A stretch of 64,000 bases of DNA from Actinotalea caeni (GTDB lineage: Bacteria; Actinomycetota; Actinomycetes; Actinomycetales; Beutenbergiaceae). The position numbers and the translations under genes are program-made. This document shows positions 33,236 through 40,991 of the stretch, piece after piece. Every line of letters starts with the position of its first letter. The stretch's first letter is position 1. The notes beneath the pieces are model-generated. The model made no database searches. It saw only the letters and a program-made list of their open reading frames with translations, and was not told the DNA's origin. The DNA is taken from the NCBI RefSeq assembly GCF_009733795.1, contig NZ_WNXX01000018.1:1-64000 (forward strand). The letters are read 5' to 3'.

Positions 33236-33307
33236 CGTCTCCGCCCGTGATCTCGCCGATCGTGGCCGGTCAGATCCACACATGGAGGTGAACCTCACGA
33301 TAGAGGG

Positions 33308-33751
33308 ATGGAGATCGAGCAGGTCATCGAGACGGTCCGCGGGCTCGACGGCGCCCTCGTCGTGCAGCCCGCCGAGGGCGACGGGTCGCCGACGCTCGCG
33401 TGGGGCGACACGTTCCTCTACCACGCGCCCGACGGCGTCGTGCCCGAGCGCACCCAGCCCTGGGCGACGATCACGACCAAGGACTACCCGGGCGACGAGG
33501 CGTCCCGGCTCGGGCCGGGCCGGTTCCGGGTCAACGTCCACGTGGGGCGCGACCGCGCCGCCGAGGTCGTGAGCACCGAGGACCCGGCCGAGGTCGACGC
33601 GATCGCCGCGCACCCCGCGTACGGGGCGCTGGGCTGGGTGTCGATCGTCAACCCGGGCGAGCGCACCGCCGCGACCCTGCGGCGACTGCTCCACGAGGCC
33701 CACGAGGCGACCCGAGCCCGGGCCGCGCGCCGGGAGCGGGCCCGCTCGTGA
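33308..33751 (+). CDS. DUF6194 family protein
   Basis: 147 residues. EVAWGDTFFY-like LAWGDTFLYHAPDGV, FATI-like WATITTKDYPGDEAS, FRVNVHVGRD and HPAYGALGWVSIVNPGE match the DUF6194 pattern common in actinobacteria; the family has no known function. The basic tail RARAARRERARS is typical of linkers. ATG 33308 is preceded by a weak GAGGG. Its stop overlaps the next GTG. Confidence 0.8.
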   Translation: MEIEQVIETVRGLDGALVVQPAEGDGSPTLAWGDTFLYHAPDGVVPERTQPWATITTKDYPGDEASRLGPGRFRVNVHVGRDRAAEVVSTEDPAEVDAIAAHPAYGALGWVSIVNPGERTAATLRRLLHEAHEATRARAARRERARS

Positions 33752-34281
33752 CCTCGGTGCAGACCCTCGAGCTACCGGAGCGGCGGCTGCTGGCCGGCTG
33801 GGCCGCGGCGTGCGCCGCCCGGGTGCTGCCGATCTACGAGGCGGAGGCCGACGACCCCCGCGTGCGGGACGCCGTCGAGCGCGCCGAGCGGTTCGCCCGC
33901 GGCGAGCTGGACGCCGCGGGCGAGATCCGCCGGCGGCTGGAGGCAGGGCGGGCCGCGCACGCCGCACGCACCGCGGCCGGGAGGGCGGCTGCCCGGGCCG
34001 CGGCGCAGGCAGCGGCGGTGGCGCACATGGGCGCCCACGCCCTCGGTGCCGCCGGATACGCCGTGCGGGCACGCGCGCTCGCCGAGCCGGACCGGCCCGA
34101 CGCCGCCGCGACCGAGATCGCCTGGCAGCTCGCGCAGCTGACCGGGCCGACCCGACGCGCGCTGCGGGCGCTGCCCGCGGTCGGCACGCACACCAGCGGC
34201 CCGCTGGGGCCCGGGCTGCTCGCCTCGGGCGCGCTCGGGGAGGTGGTGCGCGAGCTGCAGGCGCGGGTCGCGGCCCCGTGA
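33748..34281 (+). CDS. Imm5-like putative immunity-type protein
   Basis: 177 residues, rich in Ala/Arg helices. LLAGWAAACAARVLPIYEAEADDPRVRDAVERAERFARGELDAA and AAHAARTAAGRAAARAAAQAAAVAHMGAHALGAAGYAVRA follow the Imm-5-like repeat pattern. Proteins of this family occur both beside polymorphic toxins and alone; no toxin gene is near, so an immunity role is not supported by context. GTG 33748 overlaps the DUF6194 stop. Confidence 0.7.
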   Translation: MTSVQTLELPERRLLAGWAAACAARVLPIYEAEADDPRVRDAVERAERFARGELDAAGEIRRRLEAGRAAHAARTAAGRAAARAAAQAAAVAHMGAHALGAAGYAVRARALAEPDRPDAAATEIAWQLAQLTGPTRRALRALPAVGTHTSGPLGPGLLASGALGEVVRELQARVAAP

Positions 34282-34285
34282 CGCG

Positions 34286-35191
34286 TCATCGCGGGCCGAG
34301 CAGCTCCTCGGCGACGACGTCCCAGTCGATGCCGGACCCGTGGGCCCGCTCCGCCCGGCGGGAGGCGTCGCGCATGAGGGCGGGCAGCTCGCTCGGCACC
34401 CCGGCCTCCTCGCTGGCTGTGAGGATGTGCTCCTGGAACGCCAGGCACATGCCGAGGCGGGCGTCGCCGGTGCGGTAGGTCCGCTCGGTCGCCGACGCCG
34501 CGAGCCCCGGGAGCGAGCCGTTGAGCGTCTCGGTGATCGCCTGGGCGTAGGGCAGGAAGCGCGCCGGTGTGACGCCCTGCCGGCCGACGAGGGCGGCCGC
34601 GTGCATGAACGCGTACATGCCGGCGAAGTAGATGTCGAGCATCGCCAGGTCGAGCACGGGCGGCACCGCGTGATCGCTGCCGACGACGTCGGCGGTGCCG
34701 CCGAGCGGCGTCAGCGCGGCGGTCGCGACCGTGACGTCGTCCTCCTCGCCCGCGTAGAGGACGAGGCAGTCGTCGGTGCCGACCATCGGGGTGGGGACCA
34801 TGACGGCGCCGGTCACGTAGCGCACGCCGAGCGCCTCGGCGTGCCGCGCGGACCGGGTCGCCTGGTCGGGCGAGCCCGTGGAGACGTTGACGAGCACCGC
34901 GCCGTCGAGGTGCGGCGCGACGGTCTCGAGCAGCGCGCGGCTGGCGGTGTGGTCGCGCACGCAGACGACGACGAGGTCGGCGCCGGCGACGGCGGCCGCG
35001 GGGTCGTCGGCGAGCTCGATCGGCGCGGGCGAGCCGTCGCGCTCGACGTCGGCGAGCCCGTGCTCGGCGAGGGTGCGCGGGGTGCGGTTCCAGACGCGGA
35101 CCCGGCTGCCCCCGGCGGCGAGCGCGCGGGCGAGCGCGACACCCATCGGGCCCAGCCCGAGCACGGCGACCGTGGTGGTGGTAGCGGTCAT
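34286..35191 (-). CDS. NAD(P)-dependent oxidoreductase, imine-reductase-like
   Basis: 301 residues of the 6-phosphogluconate/beta-hydroxyacid dehydrogenase superfamily. Nucleotide loop VLGLGPMGVALARAL with VWNRTPRT (NADP-type Arg), ADLVVVCV, then a helical C-terminal domain with DIYFAGMYAFMHAAALVG, which resembles the C-terminal domain of imine reductases. The usual catalytic Lys of hydroxyacid dehydrogenases is not evident. ATG 35191 is chosen. It is divergent from an HxlR regulator with a shared operator, so its level is likely set by that protein. Confidence 0.85.
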   Translation of the reverse strand: MTATTTTVAVLGLGPMGVALARALAAGGSRVRVWNRTPRTLAEHGLADVERDGSPAPIELADDPAAAVAGADLVVVCVRDHTASRALLETVAPHLDGAVLVNVSTGSPDQATRSARHAEALGVRYVTGAVMVPTPMVGTDDCLVLYAGEEDDVTVATAALTPLGGTADVVGSDHAVPPVLDLAMLDIYFAGMYAFMHAAALVGRQGVTPARFLPYAQAITETLNGSLPGLAASATERTYRTGDARLGMCLAFQEHILTASEEAGVPSELPALMRDASRRAERAHGSGIDWDVVAEELLGPR

Positions 35192-35226
35192 GCGTCCATG
35201 CTGGGTCCGGTGCCGATGTCGCACCA

Positions 35227-35248
35227 GTACGCACAATCATGTGGGTAC
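35227..35248. promoter_or_regulatory. HxlR-type operator between divergent genes
   Basis: GTACGCACA-ATCA-TGTGGGTAC: a 22-base near-perfect palindrome (one mismatch per arm) of the GTAC...GTAC form used by HxlR-family regulators. It sits 19 bases before the HxlR ATG and 35 bases before the reductase ATG, so one bound dimer could affect both genes. Confidence 0.75.
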
Positions 35249-35267
35249 CGACCCGGAGGTGAGCCCC

Positions 35268-35606
35268 ATGAGCAGGGACGCGCAGGAGTGCGGTGTCAAC
35301 GTCGTCATCGGCTTGATCGGCTCGAAGTGGAAGCCGTCGATCCTGTGGCGGCTCGACGAGGGCGACCACCGGTTCGCCGAGCTGCGCCGCGGCGTCGGCG
35401 GCATCACCGAGAAGGTGCTCACCGACCAGCTGCGCGAGCTGGAGCGGGACGGCCTGGTGAGCCGGACGGCGCACGAGGGCTTCCCGCTGCGGGTCGACTA
35501 CGCGCTGACGCCGCTGGGCGAGCAGCTCAACGCCCTGCTCGACCCGCTGGCGGAGTGGGGCGACGCCTACGGCGCGGGCGCGCTCGCCGAGGTAACAGGC
35601 GGCTGA
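35268..35606 (+). CDS. HxlR-family transcriptional regulator
   Basis: 112 residues with the HxlR winged helix: CGVNVVIGLIGSKWKPSILWRLDEGDHRFAELRRGVGGITEKVLTDQLRELERDGLVSR. The Cys near residue 8 (AQECGV) matches the redox/electrophile-sensing cysteine found in many HxlR proteins. GGAGGTG precedes ATG 35268. It probably controls the divergent reductase gene through the palindrome between them. Confidence 0.92.
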   Translation: MSRDAQECGVNVVIGLIGSKWKPSILWRLDEGDHRFAELRRGVGGITEKVLTDQLRELERDGLVSRTAHEGFPLRVDYALTPLGEQLNALLDPLAEWGDAYGAGALAEVTGG

Positions 35607-35903
35607 CCTCCGGCTCGATCACACAGGGCTCGTAGCCGCCAGGCTCGACGAGCGCGACGTGGGCCTCGTCGGGCTGCTGCCCGACGTCGAGGTGGCCGGC
35701 ACCGAGATCGAGCGCTCGAGCGACGATCTCCTGCTGGTCGGACGGGCTGGCGCTGGTCAGGTGCAGGTGCATCGGGTGGCGGGCCTGCGGCGGGGCGTCG
35801 TCGTCGACGAACCGGAGGCCCAGCTGAGAGCCGGCCCCGGGCGGGTGGGTCGAGGCAGCACCAGGGTCCAGGATGATGTGGGGCCCGTCCGGAGGTGAGA
35901 GGC
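35605..35903 (-). pseudogene. 5'-truncated VOC/glyoxalase-like gene remnant
   Basis: The minus strand encodes DGPHIILDPGAAST..., then MHLHLTSASPSDQQEIVARALDLGAGHLDVGQQPD and HVALVEPGGYEPCVIEP, clearly the second half of a Glyoxalase_6-type VOC protein. The first half is missing: the frame meets the helicase start region at about 35900 with no start codon, and its 3' end runs into the HxlR gene. It fills the 297-base gap between HxlR and the helicase. I infer a decayed gene cut by the arrival of the helicase gene or by deletion. Confidence 0.6.
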
Positions 35904-38240
35904 ATGGCGCACGCGCAGGAGACCGCCGAGCTCTCCCGCGCCCTCGACCTGTTGCACGGCGGCAGCAACCTCTTCCTCACCGGCCGGGCCGGCACGGGCA
36001 AGTCGACGCTGGTGCGGCGGTTCGTCGCCGAGACCCGCCGACAGGTGGTGGTCGCGGCGCCGACCGGGATCGCGGCGCTGAACGTCGACGGCTACACGCT
36101 GCACCGGCTGTTCGGGTTCCGGCCCGACACCGCGCTCGCCGACGTCCGCACCGGGCGGTACCACCCGGGCCGGTTCGCCGAGACGATCGCCGGGCTGGAG
36201 ACGCTCGTCATCGACGAGGCGTCGATGGTGCGGGCGGACCTGCTCGACGCCGTCGAGGCCGCGCTGGCGCGGTACGGGCCGCGCCGCGGCGAGCCCTTCG
36301 GCGGCGTGCAGGTGGTGCTGGTGGGCGACCTGTTCCAGCTGCCGCCCGTGGTGCCGCCCGGCGAGGCCGGCCACGTGCTGGAGACCTACCCGACGCCGTA
36401 CTTCTTCTCCGCGGACTGCTACCGGCCGGAGGAGTTCCCGACCGTCTCGCTGACGACGGTGTTCCGGCAGCAGGGCGACGACCGGCTGACGGCGACCCTC
36501 AACGCGATCCGCGAGGGCACCCTGCTGAGCTCGGCGCGGCACGACCTCGACGCCCGCGTCGAGCCCGACTTCGAGCCGCCCGACGGCGAGATGTGGCTGA
36601 CCGTCGCGCCCACCAACCGGATGGTGCAGGCGCGCAACACCGCGCGGCTGGCGGCGATCGAGGAGCCCGAGATCGTCCACCACGCGTGGGCCAGCGGGGA
36701 CCTCGAGGGGTTCGAGCCGCCGGTGCCCGACCTGCTGCGGTTCAAGGTCGGCGCCCAGGTGATGCTCGTGAGCAACGACCCCTCGGACCGGTGGGCGAAC
36801 GGCACGCTCGGCACCGTCACGGGGTGGGACCCGGACGAGGCCGAGGCCCGGGTGCGGCTGCAGAACGGGCGGGCGGTCGCCGTCGGGCACCACACGTGGG
36901 ACGTCACGCGCCCGGTGGTGCGGCAGGGGACGCTGCGCCGCGAGGTGGTCGGTACCTACACGCAGCTGCCGTTCACGCTCGCGTGGGCGATCACGATCCA
37001 CAAGAGCCAGGGGCAGACGATCGACCGGCTGGTCGTCGACCTGCGCGGCGGCACCTTCGACTTCGGCCAGCTGTACGTGGCGCTGAGCCGCTGCACCTCG
37101 CTGGACGGGCTTGTGCTGCGGCGCCCGGTGCTGCCCAAGGACATGAAGACCGACCGGCGGGTGGTGCGGTTCCTGCGCGAGACCACCGGTGCCCGGGTGG
37201 GGCAGCGGCGCTGCGCGATCGGGCTGCTCACCGTCGGGGAGGAGGGCATGCGGTCGCGGCCGCGGCCGGTCGAGCTGGCGGTGGCCTTCGACGACGGCTC
37301 CGCGGTGAGCACGCTCGTCAACCCGCAGCGCGACCTCGCCGACGCGCGCGGCGCGTACGGCATCGGGGTCGACGACGTGCTGCTCGCGCCGACGCTCGCG
37401 CAGGCGTGGGCCGTGCTCGCGCCGCTGCTGGAGGGCTGGACGCCGGTGGGGCCCGACGTCGACCGCACCATCGGGCTGCTGGACCACGAGCTCAAGCGGC
37501 TCGGGCACGTGGTGCCGCTACCGCTCGGCGTCGAGTGCCGCGGCCCGGTGCAGGGCCGGACGGCGCTGCAGCGTGCGCGCTCGGCGCTCGCGCTCGCCGA
37601 GGGCACGACCGGCGCCGCCGCGACCGCGTTCGAGCGGGCCGAGGAGCTGCCCGACGCGGGCATGCTGGTGAGCCGCGACACCGACGTGAGGGCGCCGAGC
37701 ACGACCGAGCTGCCGATGCTGAGCGCCTACCTGGAGCTCAGCCGCCGGCTCGGCCCGGCGCTGCTGGGCGCCGAGCCGGACGCGGCGCTGCCCGACGACG
37801 CCGACACCGGGCCGGCGCGCGCGGTCGTGGCCGCGCAGCTGCGCGAGGCGGCGGCCGCGACCCCGCTGACGCCCGAGGTGGTGCGACGGCTGCGGGCGGT
37901 CGAGCGCACGCTCGGGACCGTGGTGCTGGACGAGGACGTGCTGGCCGAGCACGCACGCCCCGAGATCGACGCCGTGCTCCTCGCCGGCGCCCGCGTGTGC
38001 TTCACCGGGACGATCCACCTGCCCGACGGCGGCGCGCTCGACCGCGACGAGGTCCACGACCTCGCCGAGCGTGCCGGGCTACAGCCGGTGCGCACGGTCA
38101 CGAAGACCCGCTGCGACGCCCTCGTCGTCGCCGAGGCCGGCACCCAGAGCGGCAAGGCCCGCCGCGCGCTCGAGCTCGGCACCCCGGTCTACACGGCCGA
38201 GGAGTTCCTCGCCTGGGTCGGCGACCGCGTCCCCGCGTGA
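35904..38240 (+). CDS. PIF1-like helicase with degenerate exonuclease-like and BRCT regions
   Basis: 778 residues. Residues 1-430: a superfamily 1 PIF1/RecD2-type helicase with Walker A GRAGTGKST, VVAAPTGIAALNVDGYTLH, Walker B LVIDEASMV, LVGDLFQLPPV, LTTVFRQ and the late AITIHKSQGQTIDR, YVALSRC. About 450-545: VELAVAFDDGSAVSTLVNPQRDLADARGA...LAPLLEGWTPVGPDVDRTIGLLDHEL has the layout of a DnaQ-like exonuclease but lacks the DxE pair. About 695-775: a BRCT domain (ARVCFTGTIHLPDGG..., TKTRCDALVVAE, GTPVYTAEEFLAWV). It likely acts in DNA repair or replication. GGAGGTGAG precedes ATG 35904. Confidence 0.88.
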   Translation: MAHAQETAELSRALDLLHGGSNLFLTGRAGTGKSTLVRRFVAETRRQVVVAAPTGIAALNVDGYTLHRLFGFRPDTALADVRTGRYHPGRFAETIAGLETLVIDEASMVRADLLDAVEAALARYGPRRGEPFGGVQVVLVGDLFQLPPVVPPGEAGHVLETYPTPYFFSADCYRPEEFPTVSLTTVFRQQGDDRLTATLNAIREGTLLSSARHDLDARVEPDFEPPDGEMWLTVAPTNRMVQARNTARLAAIEEPEIVHHAWASGDLEGFEPPVPDLLRFKVGAQVMLVSNDPSDRWANGTLGTVTGWDPDEAEARVRLQNGRAVAVGHHTWDVTRPVVRQGTLRREVVGTYTQLPFTLAWAITIHKSQGQTIDRLVVDLRGGTFDFGQLYVALSRCTSLDGLVLRRPVLPKDMKTDRRVVRFLRETTGARVGQRRCAIGLLTVGEEGMRSRPRPVELAVAFDDGSAVSTLVNPQRDLADARGAYGIGVDDVLLAPTLAQAWAVLAPLLEGWTPVGPDVDRTIGLLDHELKRLGHVVPLPLGVECRGPVQGRTALQRARSALALAEGTTGAAATAFERAEELPDAGMLVSRDTDVRAPSTTELPMLSAYLELSRRLGPALLGAEPDAALPDDADTGPARAVVAAQLREAAAATPLTPEVVRRLRAVERTLGTVVLDEDVLAEHARPEIDAVLLAGARVCFTGTIHLPDGGALDRDEVHDLAERAGLQPVRTVTKTRCDALVVAEAGTQSGKARRALELGTPVYTAEEFLAWVGDRVPA

Positions 38241-38262
38241 GGACCGCCCACCGAGCACGAGG

Positions 38263-39036
38263 TCAGGTGGCGACGGCGGCCGCCGGTGCGGGACGCCGTC
38301 GGGCGCCGCGGCGGTACCAGGCGGCGAGCAGCGCGACCGCGAGGAGGATCTCGGCGACGTCGCCGCCGTAGTACATCCACAGCGCGGCCTGCTGCATGGT
38401 CGCGGCGTGGGCGTCGTGGTGGGCGTGGATCTCGGCGCGCGCGTAGAGCAGGGTGGCGAGGTAGGCGTGCGCACCGGCCGCGGCGACGAGCACGGCGAGC
38501 CGGACCGCGAGCCGCGGCCGCCGCGGGCCCGGCCCCTGGCCGAGGACCGCCCACGTGAACAGGCACCCGGCGAGCAGCATGTGCGCGAGCACCAGCGCGT
38601 GCAGCCACGGCCGGGTCGCGGTGGCCTCGAGCAGCGGCGTCAGGTAGAGCACGAACAGGCCACCGACGTCGAGCAGCGCCGCCGTGACCGGGTGCGCGAG
38701 CACGCGTACCACCGGCGACCGCAGCACGCGGGCAAACCGTCGCGCACCCACCCGAGGCAGGGCGGAGAGCACGAGCTCGACGGGCGCCGCCAGCACCAGC
38801 GCGAGCGGCGCGTACATCGCGAGCAGCAGGTGCTGAGCCATGTGGGCGCGGTGGTCGTCGTGCACGAGCCCGGCCAGCGGCGGGCTGAGCGCCACCACGA
38901 CCGCGAGCGCGCCCAGCAGCCACGCGACGGTGCGCGCGACCGGCCACGCCGGCAGCCCGGCGGGACGGCGCCGCAGCGCGGTGCCGTAGCCGGCGAGCAG
39001 CCCGCCGACCACGAGTGCCGGCGCCCACCAGGTCAC
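38263..39036 (-). CDS. CtaG-type cytochrome c oxidase assembly membrane protein
   Basis: 257 residues with about seven membrane helices and the caa3_CtaG family pattern: HDDHRAHMAQHLLLAMYAPLALVLAAP, LHALVLAHMLLAGCLFTW, HHDAHAATMQQAALWMYYGGDVAEILLA. The histidine-rich helices match the copper-delivery or assembly role proposed for the family. GTG 39036 overlaps the DUF2243 stop (GTGA). DUF2243 and CtaG proteins are often encoded together in actinobacteria. Confidence 0.9.
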   Translation of the reverse strand: MTWWAPALVVGGLLAGYGTALRRRPAGLPAWPVARTVAWLLGALAVVVALSPPLAGLVHDDHRAHMAQHLLLAMYAPLALVLAAPVELVLSALPRVGARRFARVLRSPVVRVLAHPVTAALLDVGGLFVLYLTPLLEATATRPWLHALVLAHMLLAGCLFTWAVLGQGPGPRRPRLAVRLAVLVAAAGAHAYLATLLYARAEIHAHHDAHAATMQQAALWMYYGGDVAEILLAVALLAAWYRRGARRRPAPAAAVAT

Positions 39037-39504
39037 CCGGACCCCTCGCCGTCGAGGTGGCGACGGCGGGCGGTCAGCACGAGCGCGGCGCCCGCCACCA
39101 GCAGCAGCACCGCGGCGAGGTTCCATCCCAGGTCGTAGGGCAGCAGCTCGACGTCGTAGCGGACCTGGTGGACCCGCAGCACCTTGTGGTTGACGAGACC
39201 GTCGAAGAGCTGGAAGCCACCCGCGCCGAGCAGAAGGCCGCCCCACGCGGACCGGCGCACGAGCGCGCGGCGGCGGTGCAGGTCGGCGAGCAGGAACCCG
39301 CCGGCGACGAGCGCGACGAGCTGGGCGGCGTGCAGCAGGCCGTCGGAGAGCAGCGCGAGCTGCGGCGTGCCGCGGTCGTAGAAGTGGTGCCACGCGAGCA
39401 GCTGGTGGAACACGATCTCGTCGACGGCGGCCATGGCGCCGACGCCGACGAGCGCCGCGGACCAGGCGCTTGCGGCGGGGCTCGGGGCGCGGGCCGTCGG
39501 ACAC
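39033..39504 (-). CDS. DUF2243 membrane protein, apparent frameshift near the N-terminus
   Basis: From ATG 39434 a 133-residue four-helix protein with the DUF2243 signature AVDEIVFHQLLAWHHFYDRG, FDGLVNHKVLRVHQVRYD and LGWNLAAVLLLVAGAALV. The family normally has about 25 residues before this, a basic start and the first half of helix 1. Those occur in another frame: GTG 39504 gives VSDGPRPEPRRKRLVRGA, and the correct frame resumes as LVGVGAMAAVDE. A one-base loss around 39451-39462 would explain this. Either a real mutation, with reduced protein made from 39434, or a base-call error. Function unknown. Confidence 0.75.
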
Positions 39505-39505
39505 C

Positions 39506-40513
39506 TCAGGCCGTCCAGGCGAGCAGGTCGTCGGCGCTCATCGTGTTGACGATGCGGTCGCGCGGGATGCCGAGGTCGGCGACGCGCGCGCAGCCGTAGT
39601 CGAGGAAGTCGAGCTGGCCCGGCGCGTGGGCGTCGGTGTCGACGCTGAACAGGCAGCCGGTCTCCAGCGCGAGCTCGACGAGCCTGGTCGGCGGGTCACG
39701 CCGCTCCGGGCGGGAGTTGATCTCGACCGCGACGTCGAAGCGGCGGCACGCCTCGAACACGATCTCGGCGTCGAACGTCGACTCCGGGCGGAAGCCGCGG
39801 CCGGTGAGCACGCGCCGCCCGGTGCAGTGCCCCAGCACGTCGACGCGCGGGTTGGCGATCGCCCGCACCATCCGGCGGGTCATCGGCTCGGACTCCATGC
39901 GCAGCTTCGAGTGCACCGAGGCGACGACGACGTCGAGCTGGTCGAGCAGCTCAGGCTCCTGGTCGAGCGAGCCGTCGTCGAGGATGTCGACCTCGATGCC
40001 CGTGAGCACCCGGAAGGGCGCGAGCTCGGCGTTGAGTGCGGCGACCCGGCGCAGCTGGTCGCGCAGCCGCTCGGGCGAGAGCCCGTTGGCGACGGTGAGG
40101 CGCGGCGAGTGGTCGGTGAGCGCGATGTACTCCAGGCCGGTCTCGATCGCGGCGGCGGCCATGTGCTCGATCGGGGAGCCGCCGTCGGACTCCTCCGAGT
40201 GGGTGTGCAGGTCGCCGCGGATCCACGACCGCACCTCGGCGGCGCCGTCGGCGAGCGGACCCGCGCCCGCCTCGAGCTCGGCGAGGTAGGCGGGGACGCC
40301 GCCGTCGAGCGCCTCCTGCGCGATGCGCGCCGTCTTGGCACCGATGCCGGCGAGCGAGGTCAGCTCGCCCGCGGCGGCGAGCCGGGAGACCTCGACCGGG
40401 CCGATGCGCTCGAGGGTGTCGGCGGCGCGGCGGTAGGCACGGATGCGGTGGGTCTCGGCGAGCTGGCGCTCCAGCAGGAACGCGATGCGACGGAGCGCGG
40501 CGACGGGATCCAC
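39506..40513 (-). CDS. PHP-domain protein related to DNA polymerase X tails
   Basis: 335 residues. The N-terminal 90 residues have helix-hairpin-helix repeats (RAYRRAADTLERI, LTSLAGIGAKTARIAQEAL). The remainder is a PHP phosphoesterase domain with metal motifs GDLHTHSEESDGG, IALTDHSPRLTVANG, GIEVDIL, VVASVHSKL, DVLGHCTGR, VEINSRPERRDPP and SVDTDAHAPGQL. It looks like PolX without its polymerase palm; such proteins may act as phosphoesterases or nucleases in repair. GTG 40513 is the start. DUF2243 follows one base after its stop. Confidence 0.88.
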   Translation of the reverse strand: MDPVAALRRIAFLLERQLAETHRIRAYRRAADTLERIGPVEVSRLAAAGELTSLAGIGAKTARIAQEALDGGVPAYLAELEAGAGPLADGAAEVRSWIRGDLHTHSEESDGGSPIEHMAAAAIETGLEYIALTDHSPRLTVANGLSPERLRDQLRRVAALNAELAPFRVLTGIEVDILDDGSLDQEPELLDQLDVVVASVHSKLRMESEPMTRRMVRAIANPRVDVLGHCTGRRVLTGRGFRPESTFDAEIVFEACRRFDVAVEINSRPERRDPPTRLVELALETGCLFSVDTDAHAPGQLDFLDYGCARVADLGIPRDRIVNTMSADDLLAWTA

Positions 40514-40572
40514 CCGTCCATCCTGGCAGCGGCGCTCGCTGCGGACCCGGACAACCGGGACCGACACCGACG

Positions 40573-40965
40573 TCAGCCCGGCAGCAGGACGCCGTTGCGG
40601 GTGCGCTCGAGGAACGTGCGGATCGTGTCGCGGCTGCGTGACAGGCACGCGATCCGGCTCTCGAGACCGCTGAGCTCGGTCGCGAGCATCTCGGCGACCT
40701 CGCGGGGGCACGTCGGCTGCTGGCTCGCGGCGGCGTCCTCGGCGTCGAGGAGGACCTTGACGAGCCGGGTCGGCAGTCCGGAGCGGACCAGCCCGGCCAC
40801 CCGCTGCACGCGCTCGACGTGCTCCTCGCGGTAGGAGCGGTAGCCGTTGTCGGCGCGGTCCGGCGCGAGCAGGCCCTGCTGCTCGTAGTACCGGATCAGG
40901 CGCGGTGCGACGCCGGTGCGCTCGGCGACCTCGCCGATCTTGAGAGCCGTGCTTGACATTGACAT
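40573..40965 (-). CDS. MerR-family regulator of the divergent efflux gene
   Basis: 130 residues: MerR helix-turn-helix and wing (LKIGEVAERTGVAPRLIRYYEQQGLLAPDRADNGYRSYREEHVERVQRVAGLV), then a coiled dimerisation helix with a Cys (QPTCPREVAEML) and another Cys in SRIACLSRS. Either of the two close ATGs, 40965 or 40959, could start it. Its start codon lies inside the palindrome between the two genes, so binding would affect both. Confidence 0.9.
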   Translation of the reverse strand: MSMSSTALKIGEVAERTGVAPRLIRYYEQQGLLAPDRADNGYRSYREEHVERVQRVAGLVRSGLPTRLVKVLLDAEDAAASQQPTCPREVAEMLATELSGLESRIACLSRSRDTIRTFLERTRNGVLLPG

Positions 40966-40984
40966 CAGTGTCAGACTCTAGCGT
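40953..40984. promoter_or_regulatory. MerR-type divergent promoter and operator
   Basis: Plus strand: -35 TTGACA (40953-40958), a long 20-base spacer and -10 TAGCGT (40979-40984); the stretched spacer is the mark of MerR-activated promoters. The centre holds the palindrome TGACA-TCAG-TGTCA (40960-40973). The minus strand has -10 TAGAGT (40975-40980), sharing CTAG with the plus -10. Both messages would begin at or within about two bases of their start codons. Confidence 0.7.
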
Positions 40985-40991
40985 CGAGCGC

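Noticed and set aside
33748-34281. Toxin-immunity locus inferred from the Imm5-like protein
   Set aside because: No toxin, secretion signal or polymorphic-toxin gene flanks it, so only the family resemblance is reported.
36419-36907. Long reverse frames within the helicase gene
   Set aside because: Shadow frames of a clear helicase; no start signals and no recognisable domain.
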